Assembly (NCBI GenBank): GCA_900105225.1
Contig: LT629764.1
Span: forward strand, 198,098-262,097
Length of the DNA: 64,000 nucleotides
Source of the DNA: Paenibacillaceae bacterium GAS479
GTDB lineage: Bacteria > Bacillota > Bacilli > Paenibacillales > Paenibacillaceae
Direction of reading: 5' to 3'
In this document: positions 16,512 through 25,314 of the stretch, one piece after another
How positions within the stretch are numbered: position 1 is the first letter of the stretch
How the letters are laid out: each line of letters opens with the position of its first letter
Translations under genes and position numbers: made by a program
The notes under the pieces: model-generated
Databases searched by the model: none
What the model was told of the DNA's origin: nothing
Seen by the model: the letters and a program-made list of their open reading frames with translations, nothing else

Positions 16512-18692
16512 TTAACCGCCGTTCTCCGGCATCTTATCACTCTGCTGCGGGCGCAACAGATTTGGACGTTTCTTGTTCTGCATGACCGGTAGCCGCAGCA
16601 AAATTTTGACCATGCCGCGTGCATCAAACGGAATGAAAGGCCACATGTAGGGTCGATTGAACGAGCGCTGCATGACAAGAATGAGGAACACCGCAGTCCA
16701 ACCGACTACAAGTCCAGGAACATGGAAAACTGCGACAAGGCAGATCAGCAACAGCCTCACAACACGGTTAGCCAAGCTGAGCTCATAACTCGGAGTCGCG
16801 AACATGCCGACCGCAGCTACAGCCATGTACAGAATTACCTCATTGATGAATAGCCCGGTTTGCACGGCGATGTCGCCGACCAGAATCGCTGACACGAGCG
16901 ATATGGCTAACGCAAGCGGCGTCGGTGTATGAATAGCGGCCATCCGCATCAGATCAATCCCCACCTCGGCTAGTAGGAACTGGACCGCTATCGGCAGCCT
17001 GCTCGTTTTGGCCGGCCCGATGAAGGATAGCGCGGCAGGCAGCATCTCCGGCTTGAGCGCGAACAGCAACCACAACGGGACGAGGAGCAGTGAGCCCATA
17101 ATGCCAAGGAAGCGCACCCAGCGTAAGTACGTACCGATGAACGGCGTCTGACGATTTTCCTCGGCATGCTGAACCAGATCAAAAAAGCTCGTTGGCAAAA
17201 TCATGACGCTCGGAGAAGTATCCACAAACACAGCCACATTGCCGTCCAGCAAATGCGCAGCGACGACATCCGGCCGCTCCGAGTAGCGAACGAGCGGATA
17301 TGGATTCCAACCGCGCTTGACGGTTGCCTCCTCCAGCTGTTTGTCGGCAAGCGGCAAGCCGTCAATTTCGACAGCTGAAATTTTGTCCCGAATCGCTTCA
17401 AGCAGCTTCTTGTCCACAATGTCGTCAATATAAGCGATACATACGTCGCTGCGGGTCCGTTCACCAACGCGCAAAATCTCATAACGCAGCATCGGATCGC
17501 GCAACCTCCGACGCACCAGAGACACATTCATAAGCAGCGTTTCTACGAACCCGTCACGCGAGCCTCGTACGACCCGCTCCAAAGCCGGCTCCTCGGGACT
17601 GCGAATTGGGAACGACTTGGCGTCAATGATTAACATCGTCGGTTCCCCATCGATGTACATTCCCGTAGAGCCGCTCAGGACCGATGTCATCATCATAGTC
17701 CAGTCGTCCTCCTGCTCCACTTGTACCGCAGGCACATACAGCTTCATGAAAGACTCTACTGCATGAGTGGAAATGTTGTCGGTTTCCAGGAAAGAGAGAC
17801 GCTGTAGAATCTCGGTCATGATAAGGCCGTTCGACAAGCCGTTTAGCATGAAAAAGGCCGTTTTTTTGCCGCCGAACGTCATCTGCCGAACGATAACATC
17901 AAAGCTAGTCTTGTAACCGGCTTCGTCCTTCAGCCGCTCGACGAAAACTTCGATCTCATCCGGAATCGGCTCCATTTGCTCCCCGTTCGTTCCCGGAGCG
18001 GAGTGGCCGCCTTTCCTTCCCTTCTCCATAGCGACATAACTCTTGTCTGCCCCTTGCTCACCTTTGCCTTGGTCGTAGCCTCGGACTGACTCTTGCTCAC
18101 CTTTGGCCTGACCGCGGACCCGGCTCCCGCCCTTTCCTTCATCTCCTTGACTGCGAACCCGGCTAGCGCCCGCTTCTTCCTCTCGGCCGGAGCGCTCTTC
18201 TTCCTCAAACTTGGCGCCGCTCCCAACACGACCTTTCAGGGCCGCATCTCTCCTCTCGCCGGACCGCGTATCGCGATCATCATCGTCACTGACGTCGTCA
18301 TTGACGTCACTTCTTCCATGAGTCTCTTCATCCAATAGCCCCGCCGCAAAATCGTCCTTACCTCTGTCGTCCCCATCGATCACTCTCTCTCCCGGGTCGG
18401 CAGAAGCCTCCAGCAGCAGCGCCTCCATCCAATCTTCCTGCTCTCTCGAGCCGTCCGAATCCCTGGAGTTGCTTAGTTCGGCCTTTGCGGCCGGATGTTT
18501 CCTTTCCGCTTGATCCTGCCGATCAATTTCCTCAAGCAGATCAGACCATTCATCATCATCGCCGTCAGCACGATCGGTAAAGTCATGACCATTTTCATGC
18601 TCACTTCCATGATCATTTTCAAGTTCGTATTCATGTTCCAGCTTCTCTTCCGACTCATCACCAATCCGCTTAATTCGCTGCCATTTGGTCAT
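16512..18692 (-). CDS. spoVAF: GerA-family protein SpoVAF with long acidic N-terminal extension
   Basis: SpoVAF resembles the A subunit of GerA germinant receptors and sits in the spore inner membrane, where it modulates germination. The 726-residue protein is far longer than B. subtilis SpoVAF (about 490). Residues about 240-530 form the soluble GerA domain and about 530-690 the membrane domain (WVRFLGIMGSLLLVPLW onward). Residues 1-239 are hydrophilic and low complexity, rich in Asp, Glu, Gly, Arg and Ser. The ATG has AAGGAG upstream, supporting translation of the extension. It follows spoVAB and precedes lysA. Confidence 0.88.
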   Translation of the reverse strand: MTKWQRIKRIGDESEEKLEHEYELENDHGSEHENGHDFTDRADGDDDEWSDLLEEIDRQDQAERKHPAAKAELSNSRDSDGSREQEDWMEALLLEASADPGERVIDGDDRGKDDFAAGLLDEETHGRSDVNDDVSDDDDRDTRSGERRDAALKGRVGSGAKFEEEERSGREEEAGASRVRSQGDEGKGGSRVRGQAKGEQESVRGYDQGKGEQGADKSYVAMEKGRKGGHSAPGTNGEQMEPIPDEIEVFVERLKDEAGYKTSFDVIVRQMTFGGKKTAFFMLNGLSNGLIMTEILQRLSFLETDNISTHAVESFMKLYVPAVQVEQEDDWTMMMTSVLSGSTGMYIDGEPTMLIIDAKSFPIRSPEEPALERVVRGSRDGFVETLLMNVSLVRRRLRDPMLRYEILRVGERTRSDVCIAYIDDIVDKKLLEAIRDKISAVEIDGLPLADKQLEEATVKRGWNPYPLVRYSERPDVVAAHLLDGNVAVFVDTSPSVMILPTSFFDLVQHAEENRQTPFIGTYLRWVRFLGIMGSLLLVPLWLLFALKPEMLPAALSFIGPAKTSRLPIAVQFLLAEVGIDLMRMAAIHTPTPLALAISLVSAILVGDIAVQTGLFINEVILYMAVAAVGMFATPSYELSLANRVVRLLLICLVAVFHVPGLVVGWTAVFLILVMQRSFNRPYMWPFIPFDARGMVKILLRLPVMQNKKRPNLLRPQQSDKMPENGG

Positions 18693-18750
18693 GCAGCATC
18701 ACCACTCCTTGCTTTGTCTTGGAGCGCCTCCGAGGCCGGCTCCAGAAGCC

Positions 18751-19179
18751 TTACCACTGATAGACCAGCCAATCAAACAATGACCCGGTTATTTTCCCCA
18801 TGACCATCGCCACAACCAGCGCGCCCAAATAAGCTGTCAGTCGGAGACGCTTGGCCAGAATGGGCAGCACATTCATAACCTCGGTCAGAGCCGCAGCGAG
18901 CATGCCGATGAAAATACCACAAAAGAGTCCTGGCAAAGGCAGGACGAGAGCCGCCGGCAAAGTCACTTTCCATCCGAAAAAATCAGCCCATGTCCAGAAC
19001 ATCGAGCCGCCTACGACCGCTGATTCAAAAACAGCGGAAAATTTGAACGCTCTAGACAGCTGTGCCAGCCGGGGGATCAGGTCAAACACGATCAGCAGCG
19101 CCACCATGCCGCTGCCCACCGCGATGCCTCCAGCCAAGCCCAACACCGCCATAAAGAGACCGGCAAAGGGATCACTCAT
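18751..19179 (-). CDS. spoVAB: Stage V sporulation protein AB
   Basis: A small integral membrane protein of the SpoVA system, which moves dipicolinic acid into the developing spore and out at germination. The ATG at MSDPFAGLF, overlapping the end of spoVAA by 8 bases, gives 142 residues, close to the 141 of B. subtilis. About four hydrophobic segments are visible, with GSGMVALLIVFDLIPRL and GCFVGMLAAAL-like stretches (here GIFIGMLAAAL). The next gene is spoVAF, so spoVAC, spoVAD and spoVAE are missing from the usual position. Confidence 0.88.
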   Translation of the reverse strand: MSDPFAGLFMAVLGLAGGIAVGSGMVALLIVFDLIPRLAQLSRAFKFSAVFESAVVGGSMFWTWADFFGWKVTLPAALVLPLPGLFCGIFIGMLAAALTEVMNVLPILAKRLRLTAYLGALVVAMVMGKITGSLFDWLVYQW

Positions 19180-19828
19180 CGCCCCTTCCCTCCACGCGGT
19201 TTGCTTTTTTCCGCATCTCGTCCGCAATGACATAGGCGTTGATATTTTCCTGGTAGTTGTACATTTCCAGCTCCAATGGGTTAGGCTCCTCGTTCAGCTT
19301 TTTGCGGAACAGATGGTTAAAAAACAACACCATGCCGAGTCCAACACCGACCGAATAGGGGATCTGGAACCAGAGCGGATGCAGTGATTCCTTGCCGGTC
19401 AGCAGAAACGCCAGCCGCTGATGAACCTCTTTCATGCTCACGTCGGTGTGAAAGTTCATGATCGCAAGCCCCGCGCCGAAAAACAGCAGCAACCACGCTG
19501 CGATCAGCACGGCCACTCTCGGCTTGTGAGTAGAAGAGGCTTCCACCATAATGAGCACCTGCGGATCGCCATAGGTTTCAACCGCGGCGTCCGGAGCGGT
19601 TTCGCGCAGCGCTTTTACAATTTGCAGCACATCGATGACAACGCGATTGCCGTCCTCCGGACGATGAGTATAGAGCGGAATCTGCTTGAGCTTCTGCACC
19701 AGCGGCTCATCGGCAAGCAGTCTGGCGACCGCTCCCAGTCTGACTGTCCCCCCAGGAGGACAGGAAATCCGCTTTTTCATCCTCAGGTAAACGGTACATG
19801 CCTGGGAATGGCGACTTTTATGCGGCAT
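19172..19828 (-). CDS. spoVAA: Stage V sporulation protein AA
   Basis: A SpoVA membrane component with a soluble N-terminal domain and two C-terminal membrane segments (about residues 125-145 and 170-190). The ATG at MPHKSRH has GGAAGGAGG ahead, giving 218 residues (about 206 in B. subtilis). The N-terminal half begins VYLRMKKRISCPPGGTVRLG, typical of the family. A candidate sigma-G promoter lies 40-70 bases upstream and a terminator separates it from sigF, so spoVAA-AB-AF is probably transcribed in the late forespore. Confidence 0.88.
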   Translation of the reverse strand: MPHKSRHSQACTVYLRMKKRISCPPGGTVRLGAVARLLADEPLVQKLKQIPLYTHRPEDGNRVVIDVLQIVKALRETAPDAAVETYGDPQVLIMVEASSTHKPRVAVLIAAWLLLFFGAGLAIMNFHTDVSMKEVHQRLAFLLTGKESLHPLWFQIPYSVGVGLGMVLFFNHLFRKKLNEEPNPLELEMYNYQENINAYVIADEMRKKANRVEGRGDE

Positions 19829-19867
19829 GGCACCGCCCTCCTTCCGGCAACATTTCCGTCTCCTGGT

Positions 19868-19897
19868 TAGTATGGAACAGTCAAGCAACGGCTACTC
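19868..19897 (-). promoter_or_regulatory. Candidate sigma-G promoter of spoVAA
   Basis: Minus strand GAGTA, 18 bases, CATACTA. The -10 matches CATnMTA exactly and the -35 matches GHATR at 4 of 5 positions with correct spacing. It lies about 40 bases before the spoVAA start. spoVA genes are sigma-G dependent in B. subtilis. Confidence 0.62.
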
Positions 19898-19922
19898 TTT
19901 TGCTGGCATCATTTTGCACAAC

Positions 19923-19960
19923 CAAAAAAAACCAGATCACCCGTTAAAGGGCGATCTGGT
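19923..19960 (-). terminator. Rho-independent terminator at the end of sigF
   Basis: Minus strand ACCAGATC-CCC pairs with GGG-GATCTGGT and is followed by TTTTTTTT. The sigF stop codon at 19944 lies inside the structure. It should separate the spoIIA operon from spoVAA. Confidence 0.88.
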
Positions 19961-20699
19961 CTTTGATGGATTGCAGTATTTTCTTTTCGAGCCGCGACAC
20001 CTGCACCTGGGAAATACCGAGCCGCCCCGCTACCTCGGACTGCGTCTGATCCCGGTAATAACGCAAGTAGACTATGAGCCGTTCCCGTTCGCTAAGACCG
20101 CCGATCGCTTCATTAAGCGTCAGCTTGTCGAACCATTTATCGCTGGACTCGTCCGCGATCTGGTCCATCAACGTAATCGGGTCCCCGTCGTTCTCAAACA
20201 CGGTCTCGTGGATAGAGGCTGGTGGTTTGTTCGCTTCCTGTGCAAAAACAACATCCTCTGCCGTAATGCCGAGGAATTCCGCCACTTCGCCAACCGTCGG
20301 CAGCCGTCCGAGCGTCTTGGACAGCTCGTCCTTCGCCTTGCGTACCTTGTTCGCTGTCTCCTTAAGAGAGCGGCTCACTTTAAGCGTACCGTCATCGCGG
20401 AGAAAACGTTGAATCTCACCGATAATCATCGGAACTGCATAGGTAGAAAACTTGACCTCATAGCTCAAATCGAACTTGTCTACGGACTTCAGCAGCCCGA
20501 TACAGCCGATCTGGAACAAATCATCCGGCTCATAACCGCGATTCATGAAGCGCTGCACGACAGACCAAACCAAACGAATATTACAGCGGGCCAGCGTATC
20601 CCTGGCGAGCGTATCCCCGGACTGGCTCAGCGCGATCAGACGCTTTACCTCTGCATCATCCAGAAACGGACCCGCATTCTTTTTCAGATCGGCATCCAT
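19944..20699 (-). CDS. sigF: RNA polymerase sigma factor SigF (SpoIIAC)
   Basis: The first forespore-specific sigma factor, held inactive by SpoIIAB until polar division. The 251-residue protein has sigma region 2 (DDLFQIGCIGLLKSVDKFD; the KFSTYAVPMIIGEIQRFLRDDG core/-10 part), region 3, and a region 4 helix-turn-helix (QTQSEVAGRLGISQVQVSRLE). It follows spoIIAB by about 18 bases in dacF-spoIIAA-spoIIAB-sigF. Its C-terminal end carries the operon terminator. Confidence 0.96.
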   Translation of the reverse strand: MDADLKKNAGPFLDDAEVKRLIALSQSGDTLARDTLARCNIRLVWSVVQRFMNRGYEPDDLFQIGCIGLLKSVDKFDLSYEVKFSTYAVPMIIGEIQRFLRDDGTLKVSRSLKETANKVRKAKDELSKTLGRLPTVGEVAEFLGITAEDVVFAQEANKPPASIHETVFENDGDPITLMDQIADESSDKWFDKLTLNEAIGGLSERERLIVYLRYYRDQTQSEVAGRLGISQVQVSRLEKKILQSIKDQIAL

Positions 20700-20717
20700 G
20701 ATTCAGCCCCTATGCGC

Positions 20718-21179
20718 CTAATTGTACAGCGCTTTTTTGGATTCAATTCGCTTGGTCATGGCAATTTGCGTACCTCGTCCGGGCTCGCTGGTCACCTCAA
20801 AGCTGTCCATGAAATTTTCCATAATCGTAAAGCCCATGCCCGACCGCTCCAGCTCCGGCTTGGAGGTGTAAAGAGGTTGGCGGGCGAGCTCAAGGTCCTC
20901 GATGCCATGACCTTCATCAGAAATGACGATCGTCACGGAGTCTCCGCTGATAGACGCCTGAATATACACCTGCTTGCTTCCATCGCTGTCATAACCGTGG
21001 ATGATGGAGTTCGTTACCGCTTCGGAGATGACGGTTTTGAGATCGTTCAGCTCATCCATTGTCGGGTCAAGCTGTGAAATGAACGCGCACACGCTGACGC
21101 GGGCGAACGCTTCATTTTCGGATCGGGCGCTGAAGCTCAGCTTCATGACATTCGCTTCAGGCTGCTGACGCTCGTTCAT
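20718..21179 (-). CDS. spoIIAB: Anti-sigma-F factor SpoIIAB
   Basis: A GHKL kinase that binds SigF and also phosphorylates and inactivates SpoIIAA. The 153-residue product has the ATP-binding boxes: [16 protein letters not shown] (N box), DEGHGIEDL (G1) and [12 protein letters not shown] (G2). Compared with B. subtilis it has about 7 extra N-terminal residues if the first ATG is used. That ATG overlaps the spoIIAA stop by 4 bases, which favours it and implies coupled synthesis of the partner-switch proteins. Confidence 0.95.
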   Translation of the reverse strand: MNERQQPEANVMKLSFSARSENEAFARVSVCAFISQLDPTMDELNDLKTVISEAVTNSIIHGYDSDGSKQVYIQASISGDSVTIVISDEGHGIEDLELARQPLYTSKPELERSGMGFTIMENFMDSFEVTSEPGRGTQIAMTKRIESKKALYN

Positions 21180-21529
21180 AGTGCCACCTCCAGGCTCGAG
21201 AGCGCATCGCTCTCTGTGTCGTGAATCGGCATAATCTTGAACAGTCCCGACAGCTCGAACAGCCTGTACACGCCAGGACTGGCATCGCAGATGACCATTT
21301 TGCCGCCGCGGCTCTTAAGCAGCTTATAGCGGCCGAGAATGACGCCCAGGCCGGAGCTGTCCATGAAGGCCAGATCTTTCAGACTGAGGATGACATGGGT
21401 GCTGCCGCCCCGCAAAATGGCCTCTTCCATACGAATGCGCACTGAATCGGCAGTATGATGGTCAAGCTCGCCTTGCAGGCGGACGATCAAGATATGGCGC
21501 TGATGCTCCAGATCCACGTGAAGACTCAT
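21176..21529 (-). CDS. spoIIAA: Anti-anti-sigma factor SpoIIAA
   Basis: A STAS-domain protein that releases SigF by taking SpoIIAB; it is active when dephosphorylated by SpoIIE. From ATG at [10 protein letters not shown] (GGGAGGAG upstream) it has 117 residues, equal to B. subtilis. The phosphorylated serine is Ser58 in FMDSSGLG, the same position as in B. subtilis. A longer in-frame reading adds 35 residues but would overrun the natural start. Confidence 0.95.
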   Translation of the reverse strand: MSLHVDLEHQRHILIVRLQGELDHHTADSVRIRMEEAILRGGSTHVILSLKDLAFMDSSGLGVILGRYKLLKSRGGKMVICDASPGVYRLFELSGLFKIMPIHDTESDALSSLEVAL

Positions 21530-21644
21530 ATGGCGTTGCACACTCCTCCCGTTGAATGAAGGAGGATTTCTCTTTGGCAACGCCTCATTCCTGCTAGACG
21601 ACAAAACTAGAAGCAGGCCGTCAAGCTCTGACAATTATCGCGTT

Positions 21645-22910
21645 TTACGAGAAAAGACTTTCGGAGCTGCGCTTGAACAGCTTCCACCATCCGGCCTTCT
21701 CCACCGATACCGGCATATCGAGCGGGAATTCCTTGATCACCTTGTCACCCTGATACACAATCAGCTTGCCGACGGGATCGCCAATTTTCACCGGCGCCTT
21801 GATCGGGCCATTCCATTTAGTCTCGTAGCGAATATCTTTGGCTGCGGCACCCTTTTTCATCAGAATGCTATAGTTGTGCTGAGCCGTCAGCGGCAGCGTG
21901 CTCTGTACACCCTTCTCGATCGTGAGCGTACCCATGCTGTCGCCTTTTTTGAGAATCGGGTAATTGGCATACTGCGCGAAGGAGTAATCCAGCAGACTCG
22001 ATACTTCGGCATTGCGAGTTTTGGTGTTGGGCTCGCCCATGACAACAGCGACGACACGCATACCATCCCGTTTGGCCGTGGCAGTTAAGCAGTATTTTGC
22101 CTCGCTCGTATAACCGGTCTTCAGCCCATCCGCTCCCGAGTAGAAACGCACCAACTTATTCGTGTTGACAAGCCAGAACGGCTTCTCGCTGCCTTTGCGC
22201 AAATAGTCCTGGTACTGACCTGTATATTTCGTAATCATGCTGTACTTAAGCAGCTCGCGCGACATGATCGCAATATCATGAGCGGAGGTGTAATGATTAG
22301 CTGCCGGCAGCCCGTTTGGATTAGCAAAATGTGTATCCGCGAGCCCCAGCTGAGCCGCTTTTTCGTTCATCATCCGGACGAATTCCGCTTCAGTTCCGCC
22401 GATCTTTTCAGCCATTGCGACCGAAGCGTCATTGCCCGAAGCCATGGCGATACCTTTTAGCATCTCATCAACGGACATTTCCTCGCCTGGCTCCAGGAAA
22501 ATCTGCGAACCGCCCATCGAAGCGGCATATTCGCTGGTGGATACTTTATCCTTCAGCTTGATTTTGCCATCCTGGAGAGCCTCCATAATAAGCAACATCG
22601 TCATAACTTTGGTGATGCTGGCTGGAGGCAGCTTGGCATGACTATTTTTCTCGAAAATGATCGTTCCGCTGTCCGCATCCATCACGACCGCAGAACGGGC
22701 GGAAGGAGCCAGATCGCTACCTGCGACAGTCGGAGCACCTGCGTTGGCATCAGCTTCAAGTATATCCGGCGCGAAGGAAGCAGCATCCGGGCTCAGAGTA
22801 GCATACGCAGGCTTATCCTGCGGAAGGGTGGAACCCGCATAGGCGGGAGCGACTGCCGCTAGCTGGGTAAGAGCCAGAGCAGCGACAAGCATAGCCGATA
22901 TTCGTTTCAA
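21645..22910 (-). CDS. dacF: D-alanyl-D-alanine carboxypeptidase DacF
   Basis: A forespore-expressed penicillin-binding protein that adjusts cortex cross-linking. The start is taken as TTG at 22910 (AGGAGGG 9 bases ahead; an adjacent TTG at 22913 is possible), giving 421 residues with a signal peptide ending AYA at about residue 25. Serine-transpeptidase motifs are SITK (Ser98, Lys101), SGN in AMASGNDA, and KTG in GLKTGYT. A C-terminal PBP5-associated beta domain follows. The longer reading to 23099 has no ribosome site. Its neighbours spoIIAA-AB-sigF match B. subtilis. Confidence 0.92.
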   Translation of the reverse strand: MKRISAMLVAALALTQLAAVAPAYAGSTLPQDKPAYATLSPDAASFAPDILEADANAGAPTVAGSDLAPSARSAVVMDADSGTIIFEKNSHAKLPPASITKVMTMLLIMEALQDGKIKLKDKVSTSEYAASMGGSQIFLEPGEEMSVDEMLKGIAMASGNDASVAMAEKIGGTEAEFVRMMNEKAAQLGLADTHFANPNGLPAANHYTSAHDIAIMSRELLKYSMITKYTGQYQDYLRKGSEKPFWLVNTNKLVRFYSGADGLKTGYTSEAKYCLTATAKRDGMRVVAVVMGEPNTKTRNAEVSSLLDYSFAQYANYPILKKGDSMGTLTIEKGVQSTLPLTAQHNYSILMKKGAAAKDIRYETKWNGPIKAPVKIGDPVGKLIVYQGDKVIKEFPLDMPVSVEKAGWWKLFKRSSESLFS

Positions 22911-22913
22911 CAA

Positions 22914-23205
22914 AAATTCCCTCCTAATAAATGGATCAGCTGCCGCAACTGCATGCTGACTACTATCTGCTGAATGCTGATTGCTGGCAGGGCGGCATTC
23001 TACTTGTTTCCAGTATCGCCCAACTAGAAGGAGGTTATTCCAAACTTGCGAGACTTCACGATAGACAATTCGTCCCCCAAGGCTATATAAGAAAAACACA
23101 AATAGCGGGCCTAGCCGCCGCAGCCGACCGACGCTGAATACGCCGGGACTGCAGGCAGGCTTGCCCGCTTTGTTGGAAGTCCTGATCTAATACTCAAGAC
23201 TATGT
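22914..23205. other. Upstream region of dacF-spoIIA, no gene seen
   Basis: About 290 bases between dacF and the Spo0E-like gene hold no convincing ORF. The spoIIA operon is expected to have sigma-F and sigma-H/Spo0A-controlled promoters in this region, but I could not identify matching boxes with confidence. Confidence 0.4.
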
Positions 23206-23379
23206 TTATTTGCGCTGCCTGGTCAGCCTCTCCTCCTGTACTCGCACAATAAGCAAGTCAAGGGATTGACTAAGCTGCAGGACTTCTCCATGCAACAGCG
23301 TGTTTTGGATCGCGGCCGTTTCTACCATCTGACCTCGAAGCCTCTCGATTTGCTGATGCAGCTGAACATTCTCTTTCAT
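23206..23379 (-). CDS. Spo0E-like sporulation regulatory protein
   Basis: A 57-residue helical-hairpin protein. The second helix carries the Spo0E-family phosphatase pattern LSQSLDLLIVRVQ (S-x-x-L-D-x-L-I). Such proteins remove phosphate from Spo0A, delaying sporulation. The ATG at MKENVQLHQQ has GGAGAGG six bases upstream; a TTG five codons earlier lacks one. The tyrosine usual near the end of the motif (LIxxY) is replaced by Val, so activity is not certain. Its position between pupG and dacF, 16 kb from spo0A, gives no operon clue. Confidence 0.72.
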   Translation of the reverse strand: MKENVQLHQQIERLRGQMVETAAIQNTLLHGEVLQLSQSLDLLIVRVQEERLTRQRK

Positions 23380-23491
23380 TACATACCTCTCCAAATTTCA
23401 TGATTTGTCACGGTCATCATATAACGGAGAGGGGAAAAAGACTGTCAGAAAGCGTCGAGCCCAAAGCATCATTTTGAGCTTTTTTCTGGGG

Positions 23492-24319
23492 CTACAGACG
23501 TGCAACGAGCGTTTGGACGAGGCCCAGGAAGCGAGATTTGACACGTTCTGTCGTTTCAATGACTTCTTCATGCGACAGCGGCTGATCTAAAATGCCAGAA
23601 GCCATGTTTGTAATACAAGAAATTCCAACAACTTCCATGCCGCAGTGGTTAGCTGCAATCACTTCCGTGACCGTAGACATGCCTACAGCATCAGCACCAA
23701 GCGTACGCATCATGCGGATCTCGGCCGGCGTTTCATAGGATGGGCCGAGAACAGCAAGATAGACGCCTTCACGCAGGTCAAAACCTTGCTCCTTTGCAAT
23801 CTCTCTGGCCACATTGCCGAGTCGACGGCTGTAACCTTCGGACATATCAGGGAAACGAACGCCAACTGCGTTGTCATTTGGTCCCATGAGGGGATTACGC
23901 CCCGTAAAGTTGATATGGTCCGTGATCAACATCAGATCGCCTGCGGAATAATTCGTGTTGATGCCGCCTGCTGCATTCGTGACGACGAGACGATCTGCTC
24001 CGAGCGCCTTCATGACACGGACTGGGAACGCTGTCAATTCCGCTCCATATCCTTCGTACATATGGAAACGACCCTTCATCAGGATGACCGGAATTCCGGA
24101 AAGCATCCCAACTAAAAGCTCACCGGCATGTCCTTCTACAGTGGACACCGGGAAATGTGGGATGTCGCTGTATGAGATCGTGACAGCTTCCTCAATATAA
24201 TCAGCCAGAATGCCGAGTCCAGACCCCATGATTAGGCCGACTTGCGGCGTAATAGGGCTTTGGGAACGGATGAACTGGACGGCCTCTCCAATTTGTTTAG
24301 CTGTTTCTTGTGTGCTCAT
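23492..24319 (-). CDS. pupG: Purine-nucleoside phosphorylase I
   Basis: Phosphorolyses purine nucleosides (inosine, guanosine) to base and ribose 1-phosphate for salvage. From ATG at MSTQETAK (GAGAGG upstream) the product has 275 residues and belongs to the trimeric PNP family: GSGLGILADYIE, the HFPVSTVEGHAGELLVG loop, VTNAAGGIN and the AVGMSTVTEVIAANH stretch. It follows xerD by 17 bases. In B. subtilis the phosphopentomutase gene drm separates them; it is absent here. Confidence 0.93.
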   Translation of the reverse strand: MSTQETAKQIGEAVQFIRSQSPITPQVGLIMGSGLGILADYIEEAVTISYSDIPHFPVSTVEGHAGELLVGMLSGIPVILMKGRFHMYEGYGAELTAFPVRVMKALGADRLVVTNAAGGINTNYSAGDLMLITDHINFTGRNPLMGPNDNAVGVRFPDMSEGYSRRLGNVAREIAKEQGFDLREGVYLAVLGPSYETPAEIRMMRTLGADAVGMSTVTEVIAANHCGMEVVGISCITNMASGILDQPLSHEEVIETTERVKSRFLGLVQTLVARL

Positions 24320-24336
24320 GTGTTTTCTTCCTCTCG

Positions 24337-25314
24337 TCATTGTCTTTCGTCTTCTTGCTGGATCATGGCGGCGCGTGCTCCAGCGCGCGGATGCGCCTGC
24401 TCGTACACATCCTTGACCCTTGGGCGATCCGTACCTGCATAGCGTTCAGTAGAAACGATGCCTTCATGGCCCATCATTTCCTGCACGGCCCGCAGATCCG
24501 CGCCACGCTCCAGCATATGAGCGGCGAACGATGTCCGCAGCGTATGCGGCGTAATCGCTCCTCCGTCCTCAATGCCGGAGATGCGGGCATGCTTTTTGAT
24601 AATTTTCCAGAAACCCTGCCGGGAAAGCGGCTCACCGGACACGTTGAGAAACAGCTCCTCGGGCTCCGCTACACCCTTCCGGGCAAGTGAGCCCATTCCG
24701 ACGCGCTGTTCCAGCAGCCCCGGCCTGCCCTCGCGTAAATATAGGGACATCCAGCCGGCAGCAATTTGTCCAAGCGGCACTACTCTTTCCTTATTGCGCG
24801 GGGAGCATACCTTCACATAACCAAGGCTTGGCTGGGGATCGCCGGCCTTCATGGAAAGCAGCTCCGAAACGCGAATCCCGGAGCCGTACAGCAGCTCCAA
24901 CATCGCTTTATCACGCAGCCCTGCCGGAGAGTCTGTTGATGGCGCGGCCATCAGCTGTTCGACCTGGTCCAGCGTAAGCGGCACCGGTCGAGCCAGCTCC
25001 TGGCGGGGCAGTTCCACATGCATGGAGGGGTCGCGATCCGTGTATCCGACCCGGGTCAGGAACCGGTAAAAGGAGCGGATAGATGCCAAACGGCGACTCA
25101 CCGTCGAGCTTCTACTGCCCTCCTCGCGGCAAACCTGCAGGTAGCGTACCAGATGGTGGCGGCCTATGCTGCCGATGCTCGACAATCCCTGACTCTCGAG
25201 CCAAGCAATCGCATGTTCGAGATCACGCTTGTAGGCATCATAAGTCGCCGCGGACACCCGGCGCCCGTTCTGAAGCTCGTCCAGCCAGGCATAGAGGCAT
25301 TGTGTCAGCTCCAT
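24337..25314 (-). CDS. xerD: Tyrosine recombinase XerD
   Basis: Site-specific recombinase that with its partner resolves chromosome dimers at dif. The 325-residue protein has the N-terminal core-binding SAM-like domain (about 1-90) and the catalytic domain: Arg in GSGIRVSELL, Lys in VKVCSPRNKERVVPLG, HTLRTSFAAHML (HxxR), EMMGH, and nucleophile Tyr in STERYAG. The usual HxLRHSFATH is altered to HTLRTSFAAH. Its gene order fur-yqzK-xerD matches B. subtilis, but a 51-bp tandem array lies directly upstream. Confidence 0.9.
   Translation of the reverse strand: MELTQCLYAWLDELQNGRRVSAATYDAYKRDLEHAIAWLESQGLSSIGSIGRHHLVRYLQVCREEGSRSSTVSRRLASIRSFYRFLTRVGYTDRDPSMHVELPRQELARPVPLTLDQVEQLMAAPSTDSPAGLRDKAMLELLYGSGIRVSELLSMKAGDPQPSLGYVKVCSPRNKERVVPLGQIAAGWMSLYLREGRPGLLEQRVGMGSLARKGVAEPEELFLNVSGEPLSRQGFWKIIKKHARISGIEDGGAITPHTLRTSFAAHMLERGADLRAVQEMMGHEGIVSTERYAGTDRPRVKDVYEQAHPRAGARAAMIQQEDERQ

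Noticed and set aside
19827-21077. 416-residue plus-strand ORF opposite sigF and spoIIAB
   Set aside because: An antisense shadow of strongly supported genes with biased composition and no ribosome site.
22914-23205. Sigma-H and sigma-F promoters of dacF-spoIIA
   Set aside because: GAATT-like and CATA-like fragments are present but no pair has acceptable -35 and spacing.
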